In this document: in pieces, positions 7,565-16,424 of the stretch
How positions within the stretch are numbered: position 1 is the first letter of the stretch
How the letters are laid out: every line of letters starts with the position of its first letter
Translations under genes and position numbers: made by a program
Notes under the pieces: generated by a model
Told to the model about the DNA's origin: nothing
The model's database searches: none
Seen by the model: the letters and a program-made list of their open reading frames with translations, nothing else
Origin: Marinoscillum sp040218045
GTDB taxonomy: Bacteria; Bacteroidota; Bacteroidia; Cytophagales; Cyclobacteriaceae
Assembly: GCA_040218045.1 (NCBI GenBank)
Contig: JAVJQA010000048.1
Location: 34,654 to 98,653, forward strand
Direction: 5' to 3'
DNA length: 64,000 nt

Positions 7565-10180
7565 CTATTCGTCTTTTAGGGCATTAACAGGGTTGGCGAT
7601 AGCCGCCCTAACTGTCCGCAAACTCATGGTAATAAGAGAAATCAATAAAATCAGCAAAGCAGCAATCGCAAAGACTTCCCAGCCGACTGTGATGCCATAG
7701 GAGAAGTTCTCCAACCACCTACTCATCACATACCAGGAGACTGGGATAGCAATGAATAATGAAACGATGAAGAGTTTCACAAAATCCATCGACAGCAAGG
7801 ATACAATGCTGAAGACTGATGCCCCCAGTACTTTTCTGATCCCTATTTCCTTGGTTCGCTGTGCAGTGGCGTAAATAGTAAGGCCGAATAGCCCCAAGCA
7901 CGCAATAAAAATAGCGATCAAAGAGAACACCCTGAATACGGATCCGAAACGCTCATCTGCGGCATATTGCCTATTAAATGTATCGTCCACAAATTCTGCC
8001 AAAAACGGCCTGTGCGGAACGAGCTCTGACCAGGTAGTTTCCAAATCTTGCAGCGTATTCTTAAGATCATCCGTACGTAGCCTTAACACAAATATCGAAG
8101 TGTTTGGCCAGGTAGCGTACCTCAGCGCTAAGGGCTCCACGGCATGGTGTAGTGATTTAAAGTTAAAATCCTTTACCACGCCAACTACACGTCCCTCGCG
8201 ACCCCATTGGAAAAATTTCTTTCCAATGACCTCTTCCGGGCTACTATACCCATAAAGCTTCACGGCGGCCTCATTGATAATCAAAGAGTTCAGTGAGTCG
8301 TTGGCTCCACCTTCATGGTAGTTACGCCCGGTGGCCATTTCCATATCAAAAGTGGGGATAAAGTCTTCATCTATTTCATAGAGATAGGGCGCTTTGCCAA
8401 GCATCTCTCCATCGGGTCCTTCGATCTGAGTACCGGCATTGGGAAAGTGCCTGCCTGGTGCTGCCCGGGCATAGCTGGTTTCGATCACATTTCTATGAGC
8501 CTTCAACTTCTCCTTAATTAAGCTTAATTTGCGTTGCACCTTTTGATCCCACCCAAAGTCCAAGACCAGCACTTGGCTTGACTGGAATCCAAGCTCATGA
8601 TTGCGCATAAATTCCAACTGGGAATAGACTACCATGGTGCCTACTACCAGCATGATAGACAACCCAAACTGGACCACCACCAGGGCTTTGCGCAACTGCA
8701 CACCGGATTTTGATGTCTTAAAAGAGCCCTTAAGAACTTTTACGGGTTGAAACCCTGACAGAACAAACGCTGGATAACTACCAGCCATAAAACCTATCAA
8801 CAAGACACCAAACACCCACCCAATAACAACACCTGGCTGCATAAGCCAGTCCAGCGATAACTGCTTAGCGGAAAGCACCTCCAGATATGGGAGTGCGAGT
8901 ACCATCAGACCAACCGCGATCACGGCCGACAAAAAGGTGAGCACAATCGCTTCTACCAAGAACTGTACAACCAAAGCACCTCTGCCGGAGCCCACTGTTT
9001 TTCTAATGGCTACATCTTTGGCTCGCTCCACCGACCTGGAAGTGGTCAGGTTCATGAAATTGATGCAGGCGATGACCAATAAGAAAATAGCAATGACTAT
9101 AAACACGATCATATTGGTCTTATTGCCTTGAATTCCTGGCTGTCGGGATGCTACGGAGTGCATGTAAGCATCAGCAAGTGGCTCAAAGTCAATGTCATAT
9201 CCAAATCTATCTCCAATGTGTTTTTCAACAAGCTCGGGAACCTGAAGCTTCATAGCAGCCACATCCACACCCGGCTTGACTTTGAAGTAGGTATAAAAAT
9301 CCACGTAGCCCCATGAATCGAAAATTCCGGATCTCCGATTATAAAAGGTGCTCATTGACACCATGCCTTCAAAAGTAAAATGTGAGTTATGCGGTATATC
9401 CTTCATTACACCAGTCACCTCAAAAAGATCATCGGTATCCATCGTAACCACCTTGCCAAGCGCATCCTCTTCTCCAAAGCATTTCCTGGCCAGGGTTTCT
9501 GAAATCACGATCGTGTTGGGCCTGACCAGGGCAGTTTTAGGGTTGCCGCTGACTAACTCCCAACTGAATACCTCAAAAGCTGAGGAGTCCGCAAAGACAA
9601 TATTATCTTCCTGGAATCTTTTACTTCCATACTCTATAAGCCATGGTGACGGGCTAGTGAAACGAAAAACCTGCTCTATTCCAGGGAAAAAGTCTTTCAG
9701 GGCTGGAGCCACTGGAGCATTTCCCCAAACCTGGTAGTCAGTGGGAGAAGGATTTAGTGGAATATTACCATAGGTATGTAGTACCCTGTATATCCTATTG
9801 GCATCCTTGTGATAGTTATCATAGGAGCGTTCATTTTGTATGTAAACCAAAATGAGCAAACTGCTGGCAATCCCAACGCTCAACCCCGCTATATTGAGGA
9901 ATGAGAATGCTTTATGGCGAAGAATGCTTCTTAGCCCAATTTTGAAATAATTTCTGATCATGTCCATTTGATTGATATTTTGAGTAGTCCATAAATTTCT
10001 GACGATCCCAGGCCTGAACAGCTTCACCACCTCCCGGGCAAAGAACCATTTTGCGCGCCCTTTACCTCTCTCAAGATTTTCCTTATACAGTTCGATGAGA
10101 TCACCCTCGATATATTTGAGCAGCTCCGGCTTGCAGAACCAGCGCAGGAAGCGGAGGGGTATTTTGGGAGGTGTCTTCAT
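7565..10180 (-). CDS. MacB/FtsX-like ABC transporter permease with prefix domain
   Basis: An 871-residue paralogue of the adjacent permease. The prefix domain is at residues 1-70 (PPKIPLRFLRWFCKPELL), the first helix near 95, and a MacB-like periplasmic domain follows. The first FtsX block at about 370-490 carries AKDVAIRKTVGSG, and the second starts near 770 with RTKEIGIRKVLGAS. It ends four bases before the downstream permease starts, so the two are almost certainly one transcript. Upstream lie a DUF559 gene and the PadR gene, which normally would be directly coupled to a permease. The prefix sequence is nearly the same as in the downstream paralogue, suggesting gene duplication. The substrate is unknown and there is no ATPase partner in the window. 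Confidence 0.88.
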   Translation of the reverse strand: MKTPPKIPLRFLRWFCKPELLKYIEGDLIELYKENLERGKGRAKWFFAREVVKLFRPGIVRNLWTTQNINQMDMIRNYFKIGLRSILRHKAFSFLNIAGLSVGIASSLLILVYIQNERSYDNYHKDANRIYRVLHTYGNIPLNPSPTDYQVWGNAPVAPALKDFFPGIEQVFRFTSPSPWLIEYGSKRFQEDNIVFADSSAFEVFSWELVSGNPKTALVRPNTIVISETLARKCFGEEDALGKVVTMDTDDLFEVTGVMKDIPHNSHFTFEGMVSMSTFYNRRSGIFDSWGYVDFYTYFKVKPGVDVAAMKLQVPELVEKHIGDRFGYDIDFEPLADAYMHSVASRQPGIQGNKTNMIVFIVIAIFLLVIACINFMNLTTSRSVERAKDVAIRKTVGSGRGALVVQFLVEAIVLTFLSAVIAVGLMVLALPYLEVLSAKQLSLDWLMQPGVVIGWVFGVLLIGFMAGSYPAFVLSGFQPVKVLKGSFKTSKSGVQLRKALVVVQFGLSIMLVVGTMVVYSQLEFMRNHELGFQSSQVLVLDFGWDQKVQRKLSLIKEKLKAHRNVIETSYARAAPGRHFPNAGTQIEGPDGEMLGKAPYLYEIDEDFIPTFDMEMATGRNYHEGGANDSLNSLIINEAAVKLYGYSSPEEVIGKKFFQWGREGRVVGVVKDFNFKSLHHAVEPLALRYATWPNTSIFVLRLRTDDLKNTLQDLETTWSELVPHRPFLAEFVDDTFNRQYAADERFGSVFRVFSLIAIFIACLGLFGLTIYATAQRTKEIGIRKVLGASVFSIVSLLSMDFVKLFIVSLFIAIPVSWYVMSRWLENFSYGITVGWEVFAIAALLILLISLITMSLRTVRAAIANPVNALKDE

Positions 10181-10205
10181 AATTTCAATTGCCCAGATGG
10201 CTCTT

Positions 10206-10699
10206 TTACCCCACCCCTAAAGGGTGGAGCCATTCAAAAGTTCATTACATTTATTTTCAATTGACTTAAGTACTAATTTGGGGTCATTCAATACAATCTC
10301 TGAATTTATTCTCATTACTACTATTTCAAGTTCCTCCATTTCATAATCTCGACCATTATCATATTCTTTTTGCTCCATTGAAGAATGATATTCTCCATCG
10401 ATTTCAATTACTAACTTTAATTGATGACAATAAAAATCTGCAATGAAATGGCCAATTGGATGTTGTGGTTTGAATCGAAGACCTAGCAATTGATTTTGCT
10501 TCAACTGATTCCATAATAGTCGCTCAGACTCTGTCATATTTTCTCTTAGCTCTCTAGCCTTTTGGAAAATATCTGAAGATGCACCGTAAAACATTTCTTG
10601 CTCAGTCATGGTGATTTCGATTTAATAGCAATGGAAAAGCATTCAGGTTCCTAACTGCAATCTTCTGCAACTCAAATCCTCCCTTTAGGGTTGGGGTAA
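10206..10699. mobile_element. Candidate DUF559 unit with 22-bp terminal inverted repeats
   Basis: TTACCCCACCCCTAAAGGG (10206-10224, continuing TGG to 10227) is repeated in inverted orientation at 10678-10699, with 20 of 22 bases matching. The two copies enclose the DUF559 gene, whose last codons and stop lie inside the left repeat. The span is 494 bp. It sits between a PadR gene plus a permease start remnant on one side and two intact permeases on the other, which suggests insertion or replacement inside a permease operon. I see no clear target-site duplication and no transposase, so a non-autonomous or REP-like unit is as likely as a true transposon. Confidence 0.5.
10217..10609 (-). CDS. 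DUF559 domain protein (very-short-patch-repair / restriction-endonuclease-like fold)
   Basis: A 130-residue protein matching the DUF559 family in length and motifs. AKELRENMTESERLLW-type helices lead into LRFKPQHPIGHFIADFYC, then LVIEIDGEYH (the Asp/Glu pair of a PD-(D/E)xK-like core), then VVMRINSEIV. Family members resemble Vsr endonucleases, and most have no tested function. The gene is flanked by terminal inverted repeats, and its stop codon falls inside one of them. It interrupts a PadR-permease operon, and its AT-rich, K/E-rich character differs from the permeases around it, which fits separate acquisition (inference). It could be a nuclease linked to the mobility or maintenance of the surrounding repeat unit. 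Confidence 0.82.
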   Translation of the reverse strand: MTEQEMFYGASSDIFQKARELRENMTESERLLWNQLKQNQLLGLRFKPQHPIGHFIADFYCHQLKLVIEIDGEYHSSMEQKEYDNGRDYEMEELEIVVMRINSEIVLNDPKLVLKSIENKCNELLNGSTL

Positions 10700-10712
10700 G
10701 ATTTGAGTTGCA
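10666..10712. repeat. 13-bp perfect inverted repeat bracketing the right DUF559 terminal repeat
   Basis: TGCAACTCAAATC (10666-10678) and GATTTGAGTTGCA (10700-10712) are exact reverse complements. They enclose 21 bases that are the right terminal repeat of the DUF559 unit. The structure can form a strong hairpin or cruciform. It has no T-run in either direction that would make it an ordinary terminator. Confidence 0.75.
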
Positions 10713-10721
10713 CATAGGCTC

Positions 10722-10748
10722 TAGCGGTATTTTCGGCGGGTTATTCAT
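10722..10748 (-). pseudogene. Remnant of a permease 5' end (first nine codons)
   Basis: One base after the stop of the PadR gene an ATG begins MNNPPKIPL, the conserved opening of the neighbouring permeases (compare PPKIPLRFLRWFC). The homology stops there and the frame runs into the inverted repeat and the DUF559 unit. The intact upstream operon in this window has the same PadR-permease junction, so this is best read as the stub of a permease gene lost when the DUF559 unit arrived or through a later deletion. The match is short, but the placement is exactly right. Confidence 0.6.
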
Positions 10749-10749
10749 C

Positions 10750-11088
10750 TCAACCTATTTTCACGTCCAATGCTACCCTTGGTATGGAGTTGTACAAGTC
10801 ATTCCTCATAGCACGGGTCTCCTCTATTGCATGCTTGCCCTGAGCCGTAATCGTGAAATAACGCTTAGGCCTGCCTCCTCTTTCACTGGTTGATTCTCCT
10901 TCATGTGAAGACAGGTAGCCCTTATCCTCCAGTCTTTTCAATGCAGACTGAAGTGCGCCCACACTGACATTTCGTTTTTGCCTTTCTTCGATTACTTTCT
11001 TGATGGATACTCCATAAGCATCCCCAAACAGGACACCTACTGTAAGCATTACAATCTCTTCAAATTCTCCTAATTGATGCTTTCCCAT
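10750..11088 (-). CDS. PadR family transcriptional regulator
   Basis: A 112-residue winged-helix protein of the small PadR class. MGKHQLGEFEEIVMLTV opens the fold. The recognition helix region SVGALQSALKRLEDKGYL follows, then the wing with GGRPKRYFTIT, and a short C-terminal helix for dimerisation. PadR proteins usually repress efflux or membrane-protein genes and respond to small ligands. Here it would control the minus-strand permease group downstream, as in the paralogous PadR-permease set at 13.8-16.7 kb. Two direct repeats with a partial palindrome lie 9-70 bases upstream of its ATG and are probable autoregulatory sites. The permease that should follow it directly is reduced to a stub. 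Confidence 0.9.
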   Translation of the reverse strand: MGKHQLGEFEEIVMLTVGVLFGDAYGVSIKKVIEERQKRNVSVGALQSALKRLEDKGYLSSHEGESTSERGGRPKRYFTITAQGKHAIEETRAMRNDLYNSIPRVALDVKIG

Positions 11089-11096
11089 AGTTTTTT

Positions 11097-11155
11097 CCTA
11101 ATTGCAGTATTGCAATTGTAGGGGAAAAAGGAGTTAATTCCTAATTGTAGTTTTG
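11097..11155 (-). promoter_or_regulatory. Probable PadR operators: direct repeats 43 bp apart
   Basis: CCTAATTGCAGTATTG (11097-11112) and CCTAATTGTAGTTTTG (11140-11155) match at 14 of 16 bases. The first copy is embedded in a near-palindrome at 11097-11122 with arms ATTGCA and TGCAAT. Similar TTAA(T)-GTAGTT repeats precede the second PadR gene of the window. Binding is inferred from position and recurrence. Confidence 0.5.
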
Positions 11156-11215
11156 GGAATCGTGGATTTTATTCTTTAATTTTATGGAAATAACGTTTGG
11201 ATAGATCCAGGAGGT

Positions 11216-13834
11216 TTACTCATACCTCAACACCTCTACGGGATTCTTGTGAGCTACTGTCCAACTCTGCCGACTTACGGCCAAAAAGGAGACAAGAAAT
11301 GCGACAAAACCGGCTGCCAGGAAATACCACACCTGCATTTCAATTCTATAGCTGTAATCATCGAGCCATGAAGTCATAAAATACCATGTGACCGGACAAG
11401 AAATAATAAAAGAAACCAAGGTCAATTTTAGGAATGAAAACCCAAGGTTTCCGAACAATTGCAGATGGCTGGCTCCGTGTACCTTTCTAATCGCAACCTC
11501 TTTTAACTTACGCTTGGTTTCGCTCCATGCAAAAGCAAAAAGGCTCGTGAATGACAAAAGAATAGCTACGAGCGTGAAGGAAAAATAGGTTCTCATCGTC
11601 TGTAGTTCTTGTTGGTACTGAGCCTTCAATTGATCATCCAGGTAGGTGTATTCAAACCATTTATCTGGATTAACCTCATCATGAATATGCTGAATGTAAG
11701 ACAGGGCGCTCTCTTCATTCCCTTCTTGTAGTCTTATCAGAAAGGTTTTTTCTATATCCGTCATATAATACAGCACTAAAGGTTTGATCTGAGATGTTAA
11801 GCTTTCATAGTTGAAGTTTTTTACTACTCCTATAACATCAAACTCCCCCCAGCTTTCATTTTTAACTTTAACCGACTCGATATCTTTTATCCCCCAAAAC
11901 TGTATAGCTGCCTCATTGAGCACCACTTTATTTCCTCTTGATCCATCCAGTGAATCATTAAAAAATCTTCCCTGAACCACTTCCAGGTTAAGAAGGCTTT
12001 TGAACCCTGGGTCCACTGTCATGAGATTTTGAGTGGCAAACTCAAAACCATCACCCACTAGTTTATGGTCCATAGGGTATGCCGAGCCACTAACAGGCAT
12101 TTCACCCTGAGAAACAGCCAAAATATCCGGTCGTTGGTTAAGCTGATCCAATGCATAGGTATAGTTCTCTTGCTTCGCTTCATACTCCGCCATGAGGTCA
12201 TCTCTGGTTCGGCTGTCATCCTTAAGCATTTCATGATTCAATTTAACAGCGATCACCTTGTTGGTATCAATACCCAGATCTTTGTTGATCAGGAAATCAT
12301 ACTGGAGATAAGCGATCAACGAAGCAGCAAGGAGAATGATGGTAATGGCATATTGAACCACTGTGATAGATCGCTGAACAAAAGGCACAGTACCCATAAA
12401 GACAGTTTTGCGAAAGGCACTCCCTATCTCCAATTTGTAAATATAAAATAAGGTTAAAATCAACGAGACGATTAAAATAACCCCTTCAATCAGAATAACC
12501 CCTTTCAGCGACAGTAAAAAGTCAAACACAAGTCTAGAACTCGTCATCTGATTAAAGTATGGAAATATGACCAAAATTAATACGACTGAAAAGACAGCCC
12601 CGATAATTAATAGATAGAATCGACCAATGCAAATTTCGACCAGCAAGTCTGTTTTTGAAGCTCCATTGACACAGCGAATGGCCAGCGAACGGCTAGAGGA
12701 AAGCTGCTGAATATGCTGGAGGTTTGTAAACCCAAAAGCAGAAATGATCAATATGATAATTGCAATGAATTTTAGATTCCTTACTACGATCTCATTTCCA
12801 AACTTTGAAAACAAATTGGTGTAGAATTCATTCCCATAATAAATATCATCCAACCCAACAGTAAACATTTCACTTTCAGAATAGGAATTACCATAGTTAG
12901 GTCGATTTCGCGCATCTCTCCTGATTTTCTCATCAAACTCCTCTTCATCAAATTGATTGTTCACCAAAAGGAAATTCGTGCCCATCCGACTCCATCGTGT
13001 ACTGGAATTCTCATTGCTGACGACAGCATCAAATTTCATTGAAGTGTTTGGAGGAAAGTCATCGAATACTCCTGCCACTTTGTAACTCTGCACTGCTTCA
13101 CAAAGCAATGTGACCGTTTGACCAAGTGGATCGAGTTCACCAAACAACTTTTCGGCCATGCCTCTACTAAGAATAATGTTATGGGGATGATCCAGTACGG
13201 TAGCAGTATCACCATAAAGCATAGGAAAATCAAAGAGATCGAAAAAGGTATTGCCAACCACCCAAAGATTTAATGATGTGGCCTTATCCCCCACCTGAAT
13301 CTGGGCTTCCCCATCGAAATTGTAAACTTGGACTTGCAATTCTTTTTCAACCTCAGGATAGTCCGTAGCGGGGTTTAGCCCAGTCCAGGATCCACTTGGT
13401 TTTGCCATTGGACTGGTTTTCAACATGAGCATGCGCACATTATCCTTTTCGCTGTGAAAGTCATTCATCGAGGTTTCATTATCAACCCAGTAGTACATTA
13501 GGTTGACCGATACTGAACCTACTACGAGACACAGTAAGCTGAAGACAGTAATTAACTTATTGATGGATAATATCCGAAAAGCAATGCGTGAGTAATGCGC
13601 AAGCCCACCGAAAAAAGGTTTCTTTATTGGTTTCAAAAAATCACGCATAATTCCTGGTCTTAAAAGTTTCAAAATTTCTCCTACAAATACCCACTTAGCT
13701 CTTGTTTGACTGTTTTTTTGAACGTCCATTTCAAACCGCTCCAGCAAATCACCTTCTATGTCCTCCACATAGTCCGGATGACAAAACCAGCGGAAGAAGA
13801 CTAGTAAAAGTTTCGGGGGATGGTGGTTATTCAT
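11216..13834 (-). CDS. MacB/FtsX-like ABC transporter permease with prefix domain
   Basis: The start is placed at the ATG of MNNHHPPKLLLVFFRW (13834), giving 872 residues. An upstream in-frame extension lies inside the previous gene and adds only unrelated sequence. The prefix domain spans residues 1-70 (FRWFCHPDYVEDIEGDLLE). The first helix is near 100, followed by a MacB-like domain, a first FtsX block at about 370-500 with SLAIRCVNGAS, and a second starting near 765 with KLKEVAIRKVHGAS. The gene overlaps the end of the upstream permease by eight bases, so translation is coupled. The prefix (HPDYVEDIEGD) pairs it with its upstream neighbour and not with the two downstream permeases (KPELLKYIEGD), suggesting two separate duplications. 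Confidence 0.86.
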   Translation of the reverse strand: MNNHHPPKLLLVFFRWFCHPDYVEDIEGDLLERFEMDVQKNSQTRAKWVFVGEILKLLRPGIMRDFLKPIKKPFFGGLAHYSRIAFRILSINKLITVFSLLCLVVGSVSVNLMYYWVDNETSMNDFHSEKDNVRMLMLKTSPMAKPSGSWTGLNPATDYPEVEKELQVQVYNFDGEAQIQVGDKATSLNLWVVGNTFFDLFDFPMLYGDTATVLDHPHNIILSRGMAEKLFGELDPLGQTVTLLCEAVQSYKVAGVFDDFPPNTSMKFDAVVSNENSSTRWSRMGTNFLLVNNQFDEEEFDEKIRRDARNRPNYGNSYSESEMFTVGLDDIYYGNEFYTNLFSKFGNEIVVRNLKFIAIIILIISAFGFTNLQHIQQLSSSRSLAIRCVNGASKTDLLVEICIGRFYLLIIGAVFSVVLILVIFPYFNQMTSSRLVFDFLLSLKGVILIEGVILIVSLILTLFYIYKLEIGSAFRKTVFMGTVPFVQRSITVVQYAITIILLAASLIAYLQYDFLINKDLGIDTNKVIAVKLNHEMLKDDSRTRDDLMAEYEAKQENYTYALDQLNQRPDILAVSQGEMPVSGSAYPMDHKLVGDGFEFATQNLMTVDPGFKSLLNLEVVQGRFFNDSLDGSRGNKVVLNEAAIQFWGIKDIESVKVKNESWGEFDVIGVVKNFNYESLTSQIKPLVLYYMTDIEKTFLIRLQEGNEESALSYIQHIHDEVNPDKWFEYTYLDDQLKAQYQQELQTMRTYFSFTLVAILLSFTSLFAFAWSETKRKLKEVAIRKVHGASHLQLFGNLGFSFLKLTLVSFIISCPVTWYFMTSWLDDYSYRIEMQVWYFLAAGFVAFLVSFLAVSRQSWTVAHKNPVEVLRYE

Positions 13835-16424
13835 ATCTAAGCGTTTTAACTGGATTAGCTGAAGCTGCACGATATACTTTGAGACTCACAGTGAGTCCTG
13901 GCACAAGCATCATCACCAGCAAAGCAAGAGCAAATGAAAACAAACCCAATTCCATATGGTAAGTATATAACTGACCAAACAAAACGCCTTGAATCATCAG
14001 AGTTGCCAAAGCACTTCCAATTACAAATGCCACTAAAATATAAACGACGAAATCTTTAATGATTAGCCGGATCATATGAGTAATAGTGGCTCCAAAAACC
14101 TTTCTGATTCCTACCTCTTTGGTACGTTTCTGTACACTGAGTGACACAATAGAATAAAAACCTGCCGCAGACATGATCAATGTAGCTATGGCTAAAAATA
14201 AACACAGGTTTCGAATGATTAAATTGATATGGAGCTGCTTATAAATAAGCATAGACTGTTCAAATCCATTGAAAGGTTGGTCAGGATTGACTTGATACCA
14301 AATCTGCTCGAGTAAGGACAAAACCTCTGTTGAATGTTCAGAACTACTAACACTGACATAGTTATAACCTGTCGGAGAAACGTAAGTGAAAACACAAGCA
14401 GGTTCTTCCTGAGTCAATCCAAACTCTTTATGGTTTTGGACGACTCCAATGATAGTAAACGCACTATCCTGTATCATTAATGTGCTACCAAGAGGATCAG
14501 ATTTACCCAGTAAAAACGCCAATTTTTGATTGATCAATACTGACTTTTTATCATTAGCTCCAACGAAAGCCCGTCCATGTAGCAACTCTATACCAACAGT
14601 ATGAAGGTAGTTGACTCCAACCCCAAGTAGCTGTGCCGACGAACCATATCCTTCAATTTCCTTTTTGACCGTAACAGGTAGGGACTGTCCAATAATCTGC
14701 GCAGAACCAGCTACCTCTGTAACGGTCGGGTCCTGGCCCAGCTTGCTGATATACTCATCCTGGTGATTGTTATCCTCCATGTAGGTCACATTTACACGAT
14801 GCAACCCATATCCAAAATCCAAATTTTGTTGGTACGTGGCATTTTGGGTCATTACAATAGCTCCAATGATGGCGAAACACGCCACTACAAACTGACCAAC
14901 CAGAAGAGATCTTGTCAACCAACCCATTTTCATAAAATTGGATTTACCTTTCAGAATATTAATTGGCTGATACTTACTGATTTTAATGGAAGGGTAAATA
15001 CCAGCTAACACGCCTACCACCAATGGAAAGCTCACTACAAATAATAGTACCCTTGGCTGAAAAACATACCTCAAGTCCAGTGTCTGCTCAAAAAGACCAT
15101 TATAACCTTGTATCAGGTAATAACCTATAAAGAAAGCCACAACCACACTAAGCAGGCATAACAGGATATTTTCTATTAACAACTGCCCTATTAACTGAAA
15201 TCGAGTACCTCCAATAATCTTTCTGACCCCAATTTCTTTCAACCTATTCCCTGAAAAGGCAATGGCCGTATTGGTGAAATTAAAAGTGGCTGTAATAAGA
15301 ATAAGCAGAGAAAGAATGGATGAAACGCCGACTAGAAAACCAACAGCATTCCTATTGAGCATCCTCCCTCTTACCCAGTTGGGTAAATCAATATCTGAAG
15401 TAAAAGCCAGCTCTCTAAAAGGTTGCAAATAAAATTGCTCTACCTCATAATCCGCATTGCTGAGTTCGTTTGCTTTATCAACATATTTTGAAAGAGCATC
15501 GCTGACTACCGTACTTTCCACCCCATCTGCCAGCTCACCGAAAATTGTAATTTGCTGGTGATCACTCCATGCGGCCTGATGGTCAGGAAACCTCTCTAAT
15601 GGAACCATTACATCAAAAAGTACGCTGGTGTTTTCAGGGACTTTTTGTGTTACTGCACCTACAGTGAATTGATACTTCTGATCACCTATAAAAAGTTCAA
15701 CCTCCTCACCTACAGGATCTGCACTGTCAAAATACTTACGTGACATAGTCTCACTCAAAACCACTATGTTATCACGCTCAAAATCAGAGTGTCCACCAAA
15801 GAGCAATGGAAAATTAAGCATTTGAATCAATGATAAATCAGCTATATGCACCTTTTCACTAAAGGACTTATCATTGGATCTGACAATACCATCAGCTACA
15901 TTCAGCCTGGCCATACGCTGAATACCGGGCACCTCGTGATTCATGACATCCCCTAAAGCGAGTGGTGCCAATCCCCAGGCTTCCTTACCATCTTGAGTTT
16001 CTCTAATAGAATTCACCCTGTAGACATTCTGGGAGGTTGAATGATGATGTTCATCAAACCGCAGCTTGTAGTCCAGATTTAAGAAGCTAACAAGACAGCA
16101 TGCCAGCGCAAAACCCATCCCAAGCATATTTATAAGCACATAGGTTTTATGTTTTCTCAAGTTTCTAACCGCAATTTTGACATCATTTCGTACTATGTCT
16201 ACCGGGCTCAATCGATTCATAATATTGGGCTTTTGGATAAGTCCGGGTCTAAAAAGCCTCAGCACTTCCAATAGAAATACCCAATTCGCTTTTCTAGTCC
16301 CTTTATCTGTTGTTGTATGCTTGTGTCTTTCGACCAAGTCACCTTCTATATCCTCCACATAGTCCGGATGACAGAACCAGCGGAAGAAGGCTAATATGAG
16401 TTTTGGTAGTTGGTAATTACTCAT
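13827..16424 (-). CDS. MacB/FtsX-like ABC transporter permease with prefix domain
   Basis: An 865-residue protein. The prefix domain is at residues 1-70 (LILAFFRWFCHPDYVEDIEGD), the first helix near 100, and a MacB-like periplasmic domain follows. The first FtsX block at about 375-500 contains RLKEIGVRKIIGGTR, and the second starts near 760 with RTKEVGIRKVFGAT. Its ATG overlaps the stop of the PadR gene by four bases, and its end overlaps the next permease by eight. PadR and two permeases are therefore one tightly coupled operon. The family exports or extracts substrates across the envelope together with an ATPase; none is present here. The substrate is unknown. Confidence 0.87.
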   Translation of the reverse strand: MSNYQLPKLILAFFRWFCHPDYVEDIEGDLVERHKHTTTDKGTRKANWVFLLEVLRLFRPGLIQKPNIMNRLSPVDIVRNDVKIAVRNLRKHKTYVLINMLGMGFALACCLVSFLNLDYKLRFDEHHHSTSQNVYRVNSIRETQDGKEAWGLAPLALGDVMNHEVPGIQRMARLNVADGIVRSNDKSFSEKVHIADLSLIQMLNFPLLFGGHSDFERDNIVVLSETMSRKYFDSADPVGEEVELFIGDQKYQFTVGAVTQKVPENTSVLFDVMVPLERFPDHQAAWSDHQQITIFGELADGVESTVVSDALSKYVDKANELSNADYEVEQFYLQPFRELAFTSDIDLPNWVRGRMLNRNAVGFLVGVSSILSLLILITATFNFTNTAIAFSGNRLKEIGVRKIIGGTRFQLIGQLLIENILLCLLSVVVAFFIGYYLIQGYNGLFEQTLDLRYVFQPRVLLFVVSFPLVVGVLAGIYPSIKISKYQPINILKGKSNFMKMGWLTRSLLVGQFVVACFAIIGAIVMTQNATYQQNLDFGYGLHRVNVTYMEDNNHQDEYISKLGQDPTVTEVAGSAQIIGQSLPVTVKKEIEGYGSSAQLLGVGVNYLHTVGIELLHGRAFVGANDKKSVLINQKLAFLLGKSDPLGSTLMIQDSAFTIIGVVQNHKEFGLTQEEPACVFTYVSPTGYNYVSVSSSEHSTEVLSLLEQIWYQVNPDQPFNGFEQSMLIYKQLHINLIIRNLCLFLAIATLIMSAAGFYSIVSLSVQKRTKEVGIRKVFGATITHMIRLIIKDFVVYILVAFVIGSALATLMIQGVLFGQLYTYHMELGLFSFALALLVMMLVPGLTVSLKVYRAASANPVKTLRYE

